Position numbers and translations under genes: made by a program. Below the pieces are notes generated by a model. The model saw only the letters and a list, made by a program, of their open reading frames with translations, was not told where the DNA came from and did no database searches. Source: Hondaea fermentalgiana (Eukaryota > Sar > Bigyra > Thraustochytrida > Thraustochytriidae). Taken from it: DNA of 39,576 nt. The stretch is from the NCBI GenBank assembly GCA_014084085.1, contig NPFB01000109.1:52992-92567 (forward strand), in the 5' to 3' direction. The stretch's first letter is position 1. Each line of letters opens with the position of its first letter. Positions 26,590-36,902 of the stretch are shown here, in pieces.

Positions 26590-28746
26590 TTACTGATCGG
26601 GCTCGGTGGCCTCTCCCTTGGCCTTATGCAGACGCTCCTCTTGGGCCCCGAGCTCGAGCTTGAAGGTCAGAGGTGCCACATAGTCCCAATCTTCAAAGTA
26701 CCGCTGATGCCGGGAATTGATTGTCCTTTCTGGTTCGCCACCGATGAGCGTTTCTAACCCTTCGAGATCGATCTCTGCCTTCATCGCACCAAAAGTAGGC
26801 CATTTAGGTTTGGTAACGTCCTTGTTTTTCATGTGAGACATGTCGTATGGCGGCTTGACTTGCTTGGCCAAAAGCTTTGACATGTCTATGCTCTGAAACC
26901 AGGGATGCTGGCAAAGTCCGCGGAATCCTTGTGCGTTGGTCCCGAGACGCTCTTTGGGAGACCTTGCCAGCAGTCCATCCACGAAATCGCGACATTCCTG
27001 GGACACCTCCGAAGGCAGCTTGGCACTGGGTTTCTGCAGATTATTAATGACGCCCAGCTCAACTTTTGATGAATCGTTCGTGGTCATGATGGCCATGCCT
27101 GAAGGGACATAGTGATTCTTACCGCATAAAAGCTCGAGCGTCATAACCCCAAGAGACCACCAATCGACGCTCGCACCGTATCCCTCAGGATCGGCGTCAT
27201 CATTATCCCCCGCGAGGTCTTTGTTCTCATCGTGGATACTAGAACGAAGCGACGGCTTCTTGGAGAGCCGTTTTGTTGATCGCTTCTTTGGGCGCTCCGC
27301 TTCCAGAAGCTCTGGAGCTTTGTATCCAACCGTGCCTACTCGAGTGAAGCGACGGCCCAGGGGAGCTCCCGGCGTGCGAGATGCGCGCCGCTGGTGTGGG
27401 CTTTGGATTTTGCAATCAGGAGCATCAGACTTTGACAAGTCTTGGGGGTGCGCATCTTCTATTTGCGAACCTCTCAAGGTGGATACGGAATGCGCCAAGC
27501 TTGTCGCGGAACTCTGCTCGTCTCCACTATCGTCGGAACCAGCACCAGCTTCCTTTTCTTCAGACTCGGTTCCTAAGAGCTCATACCGCGAAGGGCGCTG
27601 CAAAACGCCCTTTTCGTCATCAATGTGACCTACCAGACCCATGTCTGCGAGTTTGACGTGGCCATCCTTGCCAAGGAGCACGTTGATTGGTTTCAAGTCG
27701 CGATGCACGTAGTTGAGACAGTGCAAGTGGCGAAGTGCAAGCATGAGCTCCGCAATGATGAATTTGGCGTGGTCCTCTGGCAGACACTTGTCAAGATACC
27801 TATTCTTGAGCTCTTCCACCGTGCCTCCTCGCACAAATTCCATAACGATGAGCGCGTCGATATCGGTCTGAAAAGCATAATGCATCTCAACGATAAAGGG
27901 AAAGGTTGAGTGCACGTATACGTTGCGTTCCATGCAAATACGAGTCTTGCGTGCCTTGAAGCCACCGCGACGGCCCATGGATTTGATGAGCTTCGCTTTG
28001 CCCATGGATTTGATAGCGTATTCTTTTCCGGTTGACTTCTTCTTGACGTGAGCCACAAGTCCAAAGGCTCCTTGCCCAATGAAGTCGAGGTACTCGAAGT
28101 CGTCCACGTCGACGTGGTTGTAGGTGGCCTTTTTCCGCTTGATGTATTCATCGTACTCTGGCGAGGATTTGAAGCGTCGGAAGGTATTGTCTGCCATTTC
28201 GCGAAAGACAGCGTGCTGCAAACCTACGAAGAGATCGGCCTTGAGGTCGAGCCGGCCTGGTACCATGGTGAGTCTGCGCGAATCTATGCTTGTGCTTGAG
28301 TTTGGAGCTTCATCGAGCGAGTTCGATTCGACCGTATCAGGGACGGTGCCGTAGATGGCTCTTTGGTACGTAAGCACTCGCTCGGGCGTGAGGATACCAA
28401 GTCGCATGACGGCGTCGTCCTTGATGAACTTCTGATAGATACTCTTGGCAACAAACCGACGATAGTCCCGCGTGGGAATGCGCTTGTATTCCTCCATCTC
28501 AATCCAAGCAAAAAAGTTCTCTTGAGACGACTCGGCCTTGGCAAAGTTGGCGAGATAGCGCTGCCCAAGCGGCTCTGCTAAGGCTTTCCGTAACTCCATG
28601 TATAAGGGGGAGTTGACATAGATCAAGGAGTTCTCTGCAGTCGTGACGTCATCTTCTTCGATCCAACGCTTTTCGGGGACCGCTGCATCGCTCTCGAGCG
28701 CTACGGAGGACTCCCCCTTGACGAGCTTGCCAAGTCCACCGCCCAT
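26590..28746 (-). CDS. RGS-domain AGC kinase, GRK-like
   Basis: 718 residues. MGGGLGK at the start fits N-myristoylation at Gly2. An RGS-type domain occupies about 44-200 (ENFFAWIEMEEYKRI, YQKFI, FREMADNTFRRFKSSPEYDEY). The kinase domain starts near 217: GQGAFG loop (224-229), Lys246, Glu273, catalytic HRDLKPIN (348-355), and ADMG (367-370) in place of DFG. About 95 residues of acidic/Ser-rich insert separate DMG from GTVGYKAPE (471-479). DWWSLGVMTLELL and ERLG follow. RGS plus AGC kinase is the architecture of G-protein-coupled receptor kinases, which themselves carry DLG rather than DFG. The likely role is phosphorylating activated receptors at the membrane. A C-terminal YFEDWDYV segment is present, but I see no clear AGC hydrophobic motif. 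Confidence 0.92.
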   Translation of the reverse strand: MGGGLGKLVKGESSVALESDAAVPEKRWIEEDDVTTAENSLIYVNSPLYMELRKALAEPLGQRYLANFAKAESSQENFFAWIEMEEYKRIPTRDYRRFVAKSIYQKFIKDDAVMRLGILTPERVLTYQRAIYGTVPDTVESNSLDEAPNSSTSIDSRRLTMVPGRLDLKADLFVGLQHAVFREMADNTFRRFKSSPEYDEYIKRKKATYNHVDVDDFEYLDFIGQGAFGLVAHVKKKSTGKEYAIKSMGKAKLIKSMGRRGGFKARKTRICMERNVYVHSTFPFIVEMHYAFQTDIDALIVMEFVRGGTVEELKNRYLDKCLPEDHAKFIIAELMLALRHLHCLNYVHRDLKPINVLLGKDGHVKLADMGLVGHIDDEKGVLQRPSRYELLGTESEEKEAGAGSDDSGDEQSSATSLAHSVSTLRGSQIEDAHPQDLSKSDAPDCKIQSPHQRRASRTPGAPLGRRFTRVGTVGYKAPELLEAERPKKRSTKRLSKKPSLRSSIHDENKDLAGDNDDADPEGYGASVDWWSLGVMTLELLCGKNHYVPSGMAIMTTNDSSKVELGVINNLQKPSAKLPSEVSQECRDFVDGLLARSPKERLGTNAQGFRGLCQHPWFQSIDMSKLLAKQVKPPYDMSHMKNKDVTKPKWPTFGAMKAEIDLEGLETLIGGEPERTINSRHQRYFEDWDYVAPLTFKLELGAQEERLHKAKGEATEPDQ

Positions 28747-29517
28747 CCTGCTTGCTCTCTGGACGATGTGGGCGGTGGAGACGACTTGGTGCTACTGCCC
28801 ACGAGTCCTGCCTCGTGCACGACTCTCGAGGCAGCCTCCAGCTTTGCCTCCTTCTGCCTTTGGGCAGCGGCGCGCGTGGCGAGCGCCCCGTCGCGCGCGG
28901 GGGGAGAGAGGCCTCGATTGATTGTGTTTATATGAGCAAGGTGTGCAAGTCTCCGATTGGATGTTGGTTGCTGGGAATCGTGGCGCGGAGCCGATCTGGA
29001 AGCAAGCATCATGTGATGGGATGTGATGTGATGATGTCAATCACACATACTGCCTAGGCCTACTAAAAACGTTTTTTTACATCACTTCGAGTTTTCTTTC
29101 GATCGATTGCCACGATTGATGCAAGCGTGCTTGAACAACCGAGTCGACAGGAGTTAACCGCTCAACTTGCAGCAACCAACTACATTCTTTGACCTTAGTA
29201 TGAGCGTACGACTAATAGAAGAAAAATCCGAACTTCGAACGCAGACAAACTTAAAAAAAAAAAGTTCAACGGACAAGTCGAACATGACCTTGGAGACCTC
29301 ATAATGATTGCATGATGGGCAAGCATCCCAAACGCGAGAAACATCCAGCGCATTCCATGAGACAGAGGCCCTCCGTACTCAAGAACGAAACAAACAAGCT
29401 CAGCTATGAACAGGAAAATGCCCTTGAGCAGGCTTATGTTGAGGGAAGGACGGAGCTTCAAACAGTCAGCAATATCAAAGTAGATTGGCAAATTTGGAAT
29501 ATGGCTGCCACATCACA
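28747..29517. other. Intergenic region upstream of the kinase
   Basis: 771 bp. The part near the kinase ATG is GC-rich; 29040-29517 is more AT-rich and should hold the FHIP 3' UTR. A minus-strand open frame at 29195-29491 encodes hydrophobic residues but has no ATG near its start, so I do not call it. A TATA-like ATATAAA (minus strand) is at 28927-28933. Confidence 0.6.
28927..28933 (-). promoter_or_regulatory. TATA-like element upstream of the kinase gene
   Basis: The minus strand reads ATATAAA, about 180 bp before the kinase ATG at 28746. It sits at the edge between GC-rich leader and AT-richer DNA, as a core promoter could. Confidence 0.3.
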
Positions 29518-32085
29518 TCACTGAAGGTCATGCTGTAGAAGTGCAAGATTTTGTTTGGCCTGCAAGACGGATGCTAACTCCTTGAAGAACTCTTCAATGA
29601 CAACGTACGCCTGAACAAAACGCTTTTTAGACGGACCAAAGTCGGCGAGAGCTGCACTTACGCTACTGGCATCCAGGCCTTCGTCACCGAAATCCAAATC
29701 CCCATCGGCGCCGAGTTGGCTGCGCGTAAAGGTATGCTGGGCCTCGAAATCAGCGCCAAAGTCTTGAGCTCGTTCGAGCGCTTCCTTCCACACCGAGGAA
29801 AGCACATTAGCAAGCGTGCGCACCCCTTCCTTAATTTTCAAAAGGGTGTCGCCCTGCTCGGCATCAAAGGCAGACAAAGTGTAAGGCCTACCCTCGAAGG
29901 CGGCACGAAAGTCCCGCAGAGAGATGGCCTCATCATAAAGATAACTGTGCATGACGCGATGCGGGCATTGCGCGAGCTTTGCAAGAATTCCCGTGAGAAG
30001 AAGATTTTCCTCGAGCGAGCTATCTAGCATACGCTCCAGTTTATTCAGGACAACACTCAAAAAAAGACCTTCCACAAAGGCTGCTTTTCCCGTCGTCTGT
30101 CCGGAATCACGCTCCTTTGAAGGTGCCTCGGCCGCGGATGCAGCGGCTGCGCGCTTTGACTTTTTCTGTGGAGAACACGAGCGTGCATGCTCACTGCACA
30201 CAGGAGAGGTGTAAGCGGCGAGACGCGCCGCAGCACACGTTTGTTCGTCCGTAAGATACGTCTCAAAGGTCACGAGATCCTTGCGCTCCTGGTTTGAGAT
30301 TGCCTTCAACTTGCGCTCAGAACTGATGACGGGTGGTTTCGGTGAGCCTGGGTATTTGTCGAGAAAGTCGACAGCGTTTCCTGCAGATGCAGTCCGCACC
30401 CTACGCGACAATTTGGTTGGCTTGCGTGGCGGAGTACGTAAAGGGTCGAGGGGAGGCACAGTGCCTTCTGGGGCGCCTTCGAGGTGCAAGCCGCCATAGA
30501 GTTGGCGAAGCACAAGACTGTGCAAAATGCGTGCGTCATTGAGATCAAGAAGGGCAGAAAAAAGCTTGAGAGCGGCCATCGAGACTTGCGGAGACATGGA
30601 GTCGATGCGAACGAGGAGTTCCGTTTGCAGGCGCGCCGTTTCCTGCGCGTCGGCCTGCTCGAGTTTGTCATTCTCTTGATCAAGAGTGCGCATGTCGGGT
30701 TCGAGCGCAGGGGAAATGAGCATGGACACGAGGTTCCACTGCAATGGGCCGTGGCGAGCCGTTCCAGAGCCAGACTCTGCTGCACTCTCTAGTAAAACGC
30801 AGACGGCGAGCATGGCGTCACGTGCCATCTCTTCGTGGGTCTCGAGCAAAGCGGCGCGCAGGGGCCCCGTCAAGAAGGACTCGGTGATTTCCCGGACGAG
30901 AGCTCGGGGCAGAAGCTCTACCGCTTCGTCTTCCTCGGCGTCAGCCTTCATACTTTTCATGGTGGAACTCTTGCCATTCAGATTAAGATCGGAGCCCTCG
31001 CCGACGTCATCATTATCATCATCAGTCATCTCCCCGCCGACGCTGTCTTCGTCGTGGGAGGCATTCAGGTCAATGCTGGTGAAGACACCCGGAGTTGACA
31101 AAGCGAGCGCAAATTTCCAGCGCATGGCGAGAACACGATCAGCTTCCTGCACAAGGTCAGGCTTGTACAGAATATCAAGGTGCGCCGCACCTGGGCTTGA
31201 GGATGCTTGCGCACCTTGGAGCGAGCCTTGCGAGGAGTTTTGGGCGCGGCGAGCGTCAACGGCAGACTGAAAGGCCTGAAGAAGACTTTGCGCCACGCGC
31301 TTGCAAAAGAGTGTCTGGTCCACAATGTACTTGTGCAACATTGGGTCAAAAATAGATGACACGCAAAGCATGGCGTACCTTGCGCGCTCCCCCGTATCAT
31401 TATCGGCGGCAATATGGGGCAATAGGGCGTCAAAGAGCTCGAGCTTGAGGGAACCTTGCTTTCCAGGTGCATAGAAGAATTGAAGCTGACTTGGATCTGC
31501 CCGCATTTTGAGCCAGAGCGTGCGAAGCAAGGATACGAGTCTTTCTTGTGCGTCGGGCGCGCCAACCTCTGCACTGACGCGAATAAGCTGGCAGAGAGGC
31601 GCGTGCGCCGTCTTGTATGGCAGGAGCGGGTGCCTCAATTTATCAAAGAGTCTCGTTAGTGTGATAAGGATGAGTGGCATCATGCCATTGGGCCTGTCGG
31701 CAAGACCTTTGGCGCAGAGGTCAATAAAGACACGATTTTCGAGCGTGTACTCGAGACAAGCTCGGAGCGGGCCAATGTGTTGGCCTCCGAGATCATCGGA
31801 GGGGGAGCTTGATTCGTCCTGCATGACGCCACGGTTCGAGTCGCGAATGAGCCCGAGATCCTCTCGCACGAGCAAGGTTACCATGGCATCAAGATTGGCG
31901 GGAATGCTCGTCTTGAGAAGCAGACCTGGGTCATCGAGGTCATAATTTGCCTGCAAAACCCTCGCATGTTCTTCAGTGACCTCATCCCAGAGATCTTTGA
32001 AGACTTCGACTGCCGGTCTCGACTCAGCGGGCGCCGCCACCTTTTGCGCAAAGTCCTTAACGCCTTTTCTCAGTTTGGCGAACAT
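29518..32085 (-). CDS. FHIP family protein (FAM160/RAI16-like), HOOK-interacting FHF subunit
   Basis: 855 residues. FHIP proteins join FTS and HOOK in the FHF complex, which couples dynein-dynactin to Rab5 early endosomes. The family core is visible at about 106-170: GPLRACLEYTLENRVFIDLC, GLADRPNGMMPLILITLTRL, HPLLPYKTAHAPLCQLIRV. It continues in LWLKMRADPSQLQFF and ARYAMLCVSSIFDP, and near the C terminus in ENLLLTGILAKLAQCPHRVM. An acidic insert (DDDNDDVGEGSD, about 350-385) and a Ser/Arg-rich loop (about 580-680) are probably disordered. The length is within the family range. It shares its upstream region with the Q/S-rich gene at 32938. Assignment rests on recognised conserved blocks, not a search. 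Confidence 0.85.
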   Translation of the reverse strand: MFAKLRKGVKDFAQKVAAPAESRPAVEVFKDLWDEVTEEHARVLQANYDLDDPGLLLKTSIPANLDAMVTLLVREDLGLIRDSNRGVMQDESSSPSDDLGGQHIGPLRACLEYTLENRVFIDLCAKGLADRPNGMMPLILITLTRLFDKLRHPLLPYKTAHAPLCQLIRVSAEVGAPDAQERLVSLLRTLWLKMRADPSQLQFFYAPGKQGSLKLELFDALLPHIAADNDTGERARYAMLCVSSIFDPMLHKYIVDQTLFCKRVAQSLLQAFQSAVDARRAQNSSQGSLQGAQASSSPGAAHLDILYKPDLVQEADRVLAMRWKFALALSTPGVFTSIDLNASHDEDSVGGEMTDDDNDDVGEGSDLNLNGKSSTMKSMKADAEEDEAVELLPRALVREITESFLTGPLRAALLETHEEMARDAMLAVCVLLESAAESGSGTARHGPLQWNLVSMLISPALEPDMRTLDQENDKLEQADAQETARLQTELLVRIDSMSPQVSMAALKLFSALLDLNDARILHSLVLRQLYGGLHLEGAPEGTVPPLDPLRTPPRKPTKLSRRVRTASAGNAVDFLDKYPGSPKPPVISSERKLKAISNQERKDLVTFETYLTDEQTCAAARLAAYTSPVCSEHARSCSPQKKSKRAAAASAAEAPSKERDSGQTTGKAAFVEGLFLSVVLNKLERMLDSSLEENLLLTGILAKLAQCPHRVMHSYLYDEAISLRDFRAAFEGRPYTLSAFDAEQGDTLLKIKEGVRTLANVLSSVWKEALERAQDFGADFEAQHTFTRSQLGADGDLDFGDEGLDASSVSAALADFGPSKKRFVQAYVVIEEFFKELASVLQAKQNLALLQHDLQ

Positions 32086-32516
32086 CCTCGCCTCCTACAG
32101 ATCCTGACTATTTCACAGGCAGGCACCCGCACCAATGAATACAGGCAAGAAAGCAATCAAAGTAAGCAAGCAAGAAAACGCGCACGCACGCAAGCGCGCG
32201 TGAAAGCTCACGCTTTGCAACGCGCAGCCGCGTGTTCGTCGCGTGCTCGGCTGACGAGCAGGCAATCTCTGCTGCGCTCGGCGTGTGTTCGACAGCGCTC
32301 AGGCCAGCCTGCCTCTGTCTGCCTAGCAGCTGCTGCCAGGAAGCGTGCGAGGCCACGCGACGCAGAGGTCCTTTCCCCGCCGGTCTGCGTGCGGCGCCCG
32401 TCCGCCAGGCCGTCCGCGTGCCCGGAGACGGCTTCGAGGCCGAGCCGGAGGCGGGTTTGATCGCGAGCGCCCCGAGCCTGAGCAGGCGGAGAGAGAAGTT
32501 GGTTGATTTGAATTTG

Positions 32517-32528
32517 AACCACGTGGTT
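32517..32528. promoter_or_regulatory. G-box/E-box palindrome in divergent promoter
   Basis: AACCACGTGGTT is a perfect 12-bp palindrome with a CACGTG core, the classic site for bHLH or bZIP factors. It lies 432 bp upstream of the FHIP ATG and about 410 bp upstream of the other gene, immediately before the TTTC array. Confidence 0.5.
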
Positions 32529-32580
<52 letters not shown>

Positions 32581-32582
32581 TC
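32527..32582. repeat. (TTTC)n microsatellite
   Basis: Fourteen perfect TTTC units. It is a GAAA array in the sense of FHIP. Near-copies of GTTGATTTGAATTTG flank it at 32502 and 32590. Confidence 0.96.
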
Positions 32583-32589
32583 ATTCTTT

Positions 32590-32648
32590 GTTGATTTGAA
32601 ATTTGGATTTGAATTTGAATTTGAATTTGGATTTGACTGTGAATTTGA
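32590..32648. repeat. GATTTGAATTT hexamer-type repeat
   Basis: Repeated GAATTT/GGATTT units, AT-rich, abutting the TTTC array. A shorter related segment sits on the other side of the array at 32502-32518. Confidence 0.85.
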
Positions 32649-32937
32649 AAAAGGGGAAACAGAGACAGGCTGCTTTCCTTCGGCCAGCCAGCTTGGTTTG
32701 GTTGATTGTTTGTTTGTTTGCTTGTCTGGCGAGGCAAATCTATCTTGTCTCGCGGCGGCGCGGCGGCGCGGCGGCGCGGCGAGCAAGCGGAGCGAGGGCC
32801 CGGCGGCGGCGAGCGAACGGGAGGCGGCGGCCGGCCGCGCGGCGATCTCCGTCCCCTCTCCCCTCCCCCCTCCCTCCGCGGGCCGCGGCCTCCCCGCCAC
32901 CTTTGAGGAAAGGGCGGGAAGGCGGATCATTGGCGCC

Positions 32938-35900
32938 ATGAGCGGCGAGCAGAAGACGGCGCGCGAGGACGGCGAGAAGGGCGGCGCGCAGGAGGGCCGC
33001 GGCGGCAGCGGCGCGGAGGGAAGCCAGACGGAGGACGCGGCGGCGAATGCGGCGGCCTCGCTCATGTCGCAGCTGTCGCAGCAGGCCGCGCGGGGAGACG
33101 CGGCCGAGCGCGGCGGCGAGGGCACAGGCAACGGCAGCTCCGGCCTCGCGGCGCTGCAGAGCCTAATCGGGCGCAGCGCAGGGTCGTTGGGCCAGGGCCA
33201 GGCCGCCAGGAGCGGGACAGATGCTTCTTCGTTTGGACAAGGTATCGGCGGCGCCAATCTTAGCAACCCCTCTGCGGACGCGAGGCAGACGCTCAGCTCG
33301 CTGCTGATGCAAAACGTCAAGAACGCCTCCAACGAGGGATCGGCCGAGGCTGAATCACTTTTAAAGGCGATGAACGCCGGCAACATGTCGTCTTCATCAT
33401 CCTCGTCGTCTTCCTCGTCTTCCTCTTCCTCCTCCTCTTCGACGTCAGGAGCTGGAGCAGCAACAGCTGCAAAGCCATCGGATGCTTCGAACATTTCGCA
33501 AGAGGATACATCTGGGCGTTCCCGCAAGGCGAGTGAAGATGCGACATCGGCGCTTCAAGCACTCGCAAATTCGGCGGCAGCGAAACCAAGTAATGCTGGT
33601 TTAGCTGCTCTCTCGGACCTCGTCGCGCATGCTGGAGGATCGGTTTCCTCTTCGTCAGGCACGGCCGGTCCTTCTTCTTCTTCTTCTTCTTCTTCTTCTT
33701 CTTCTTCGTCTGCTTCTTCGTCTGCGCCTCCTCCTCCACCTCCGCCTCCTCCTCCCCCCCCACTTCCAAGCTCCAGTTCTGGCGCTTCATCTGAACCGGG
33801 GTCAAGCGATGGATTGTCGGCTGCTTCGAAGCTTGCGGCACTTGGACAGAGCGCTCAGCTTTCTGGAACAGGAGCATCAGTGGACGCTCAGAATGCGAAT
33901 AATGAGGCTGCGTCGAGTGGTCTTGCAAGCCTTGCCAAGCTCATTGGGGCCGATGCTTCGGGACCATCGAATTCGTCAGGAAATGCTGGCGCCGGTGGAA
34001 ACGAGCCTCCGGCGGCTTTGGCAAACCTCGTCAAGCTTATTGGCGCCCAGGACGCGTCATCGCAGGCGGCTACGAACGCAACAAGGTCTAGCGAGGCTTC
34101 AAAGACGACGCAAGACCCAGGAATGAGTGAAAGTATGGCAAACCTCGCGTCAATGCTGGCATCACAGGCTCAGCAATCGCGACAAGACGCAGAGGTAGCT
34201 GCCAAAGAGCCCGACGCAAACAGCGTGGCGAGCGAAAAGGCTTTGTCTCAGGAAGACGAAAAACGTGAGAAAACTGCACCTTTAGGAGAAGAAGCTGTGC
34301 GATCTCAAGGCGACGAGGGAAAAGAGAAGGCCGAAACGAAGAAAAAGGGAAGCGAGGACATGAAGATAGACGCTGCAAACAAAGCAAAGTCGAATACCGG
34401 TTTGGCAGTATCTAACCTTGAGAAGAAGTCGACCGCAGCTGATTCTCGAGCCAAATCTCCAGCTGCATCGTCAAAGGGTACGGAAGGCGCCTCATCGCAC
34501 GCCAAGGACGAAGATGGTGATGCAGCCATGAAGGATGCGACGCAGCGCGAAAGCAAGAATGAAGTGGATCATGCTACGAGCGCGAAAAGCACAGCGAGCA
34601 AAGAAAAGGGTAAAAGAAGTGAGATGAACACAGCTGGTTCAAAGTCAGAAGAAGCAGCCCCGAAACAGCCCTCGGTAAGCGTGGAGAAAACGCCAAAGAA
34701 GGAGGCGAAAGGTGCTACTGCGAGACAAGGCACGCCATCACCGACGCCGCAAGCTCCGTCTTCCCAGAATAAAGACAAGGTCCCCGGGCTGCTTGGCAAG
34801 AAGGATCTCGACGATTTACCGCGAAAGCTGAACAAACGGTCGGCCAAGATCAGGAGATTGGACATGAATGACCTCTTGACACCGAAAAAGCCCAAAGTAG
34901 ATCTCTCAGCAAGTGCAGGGCCAGGCACGGCGGAGAAGAAGACACCCGTGGCGGGCGAAAAGAGTTCGCTGCGAGCTGGAAGGACTGGCGGCAAAGAGCC
35001 GCCGCTCAACTCGTTAAGCCCTACTCCTTTGTCTGATCACAGAGAGAAGACTGAGGATGCTTTGCATGGTGATGCGCTGCGCAATGGCGCCGCAGACTCG
35101 CTCGAGAAGAAGAAGAAGAAGAAAAAGAAGCGAAAGAGGAATCCGATGGAAGCCGAGGGAGGCGGTGAAGAGAAAAAGGAAGAGGAGGGCGTTGACCCCA
35201 GTCGGTCGCCGACTTCATCGCCAGCTGAAGCTCCTGTGAAGGCAGAGTCCAAAGCCGAATCCACGGGTGTCAATGCGGCGGCTGTGCCGGCGCCTGCGCC
35301 TACGTCTGCGCCTGCAGAATTATCTCCGGCGCAAACTCCAGCTTCAACTCCAGCCCCAAGTCCAGTTCCAACTCCGGCACCAACAACAATGCGCTCCATC
35401 AAGGGCGAGGTACCCGTTGTGAAACCGGCGCCCAAGTCCAAAGGTCCAGCAGGCGTGCCACTGACACCCCAGGAATGCGCAGAAGATAAGCGCGCTTGGG
35501 ACGTCCGCACGCTCAAGGACAAGGTTTTCGAGTCTTCATGGGTGAATGACGCAGTGAAATCTTGGTTCACGCTCAAGCGGACGTGGCGTCTTTTGGCCGT
35601 CGAGGATGCAGAAAAGGCCGCAGGCGCGTATTTCTTGCCCGTTTCGCATCCTTTGGTGTCGGATGAAGACCGTGCAATGTATTACGCCGTGACGGGGCGT
35701 CGTTCCAAACTGGAACGGCTCGTGAAGGCACGACGAAACGCGGGCTCGCCTCTTCTCGAGCGAAAAGGTCTCTTTGATTTGAGCGGAGCATTTAACTACC
35801 TCAAGGACGTGATCATGCCGGACGTGGAAAAACAGGCAAAGAAGAATGGCACGACGATTGTAGAAGCTGCCAAGACCAAGCTTGTGGCACTGATTGAAAA

Positions 35901-36868
35901 TCCGGCCAAGGCGGCTCCAGATGTGGTGGTAATGGACTCGCAGCTTGATGGCCCGGGCGCGCGGGGTGCGCGGGGCGCGGGCGCAAAACGCAAACGAAAT
36001 TCGCAGGCGGGCCGCGTCATGGCGCAGCAGCAGGAGCAGCTTCGCCAGCGGCGGCTCCTGCAACAACAACAAGAAAAGGAAAAGGAGATGCGCGAGCGAC
36101 TTGCTCAGGAAGAACATCAAAAGCAGCAGCAGCAGCAGCAACAGCAACAACAGCAACAACAAGTGCAGCAGGAGCAGGAGCAGCAACATCGGCGGCTTCT
36201 TCAGCAACAGCAGCAGCAGCAACAACAACAACAACAACAACAACAGCAGAAGCTTCTTCGGCAGCAGCAGCAACAGCAAGCTCTTGAAGAGCAGCAAAAG
36301 CGCCAAGACCAACGGATCTCACAAAAGGGCGGCCGCAAGGCGGCAAATAAACAAGGAGCGCAGGATCGCACGGGCAATGGTTCTAGCCAGCGGGCGCTGA
36401 GTCGGAAGGAGCAGGAAGAGATGGCGCTTGACATGCAGCGAAAACAGTTGGCGCTGAGCAAAATTTCGCCTCAGGATCTGAAGCTTCTCTATGAGCAGCA
36501 CGAGAAAGGATTGTTGAGCCCCGAAAATGAGGCAATTGTTGAGCAGATTATGGAACTACAGAGACAGCAGCAGCAGCAGCAGCAACAGCAGCAACAACAG
36601 CAGCAGCAGGGATTTAACTACTTGGAGCAGAATTTCGCCAATCTCCCGAACATGAATATGGCGGAGTTGGATCAATTTGAGCAAACGCTTGTGCAGCAAC
36701 TGGAGCTTACGCAGCAGGGAATCCAGCAACTCACTGCATGGATGAGCGCCACACCCTTGTCCGCCGAGGATCGAAAGCAGGTGGAGGAGGAAGTGGAAAA
36801 GAGGAGGAACCTGGTGACCTTGTTCATTCCTCAAATGTATGCTCAAGTAAGACACCACAAGGCTCGTC

Positions 36869-36902
<34 letters not shown>

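Larger units (their letters stand above)
32086..32937. other. Divergent promoter region of FHIP and the Q/S-rich gene
   Basis: 852 bp. It contains an AACCACGTGGTT palindrome, a perfect TTTC array, a GATTTGAATTT-type repeat and then very GC-rich DNA with GGCGC repeats up to the ATG at 32938. The frame of the right-hand gene is open to 32596, but only through these repeats and without an upstream ATG that looks coding. Confidence 0.7.

Noticed and set aside
29195..29491. Hydrophobic 98-codon minus-strand ORF next to the FHIP stop, possible membrane peptide or readthrough extension
   Set aside because: It opens with TTG after a TGA and has no early ATG. It is not in the FHIP frame, so it cannot be a stop-codon readthrough product.
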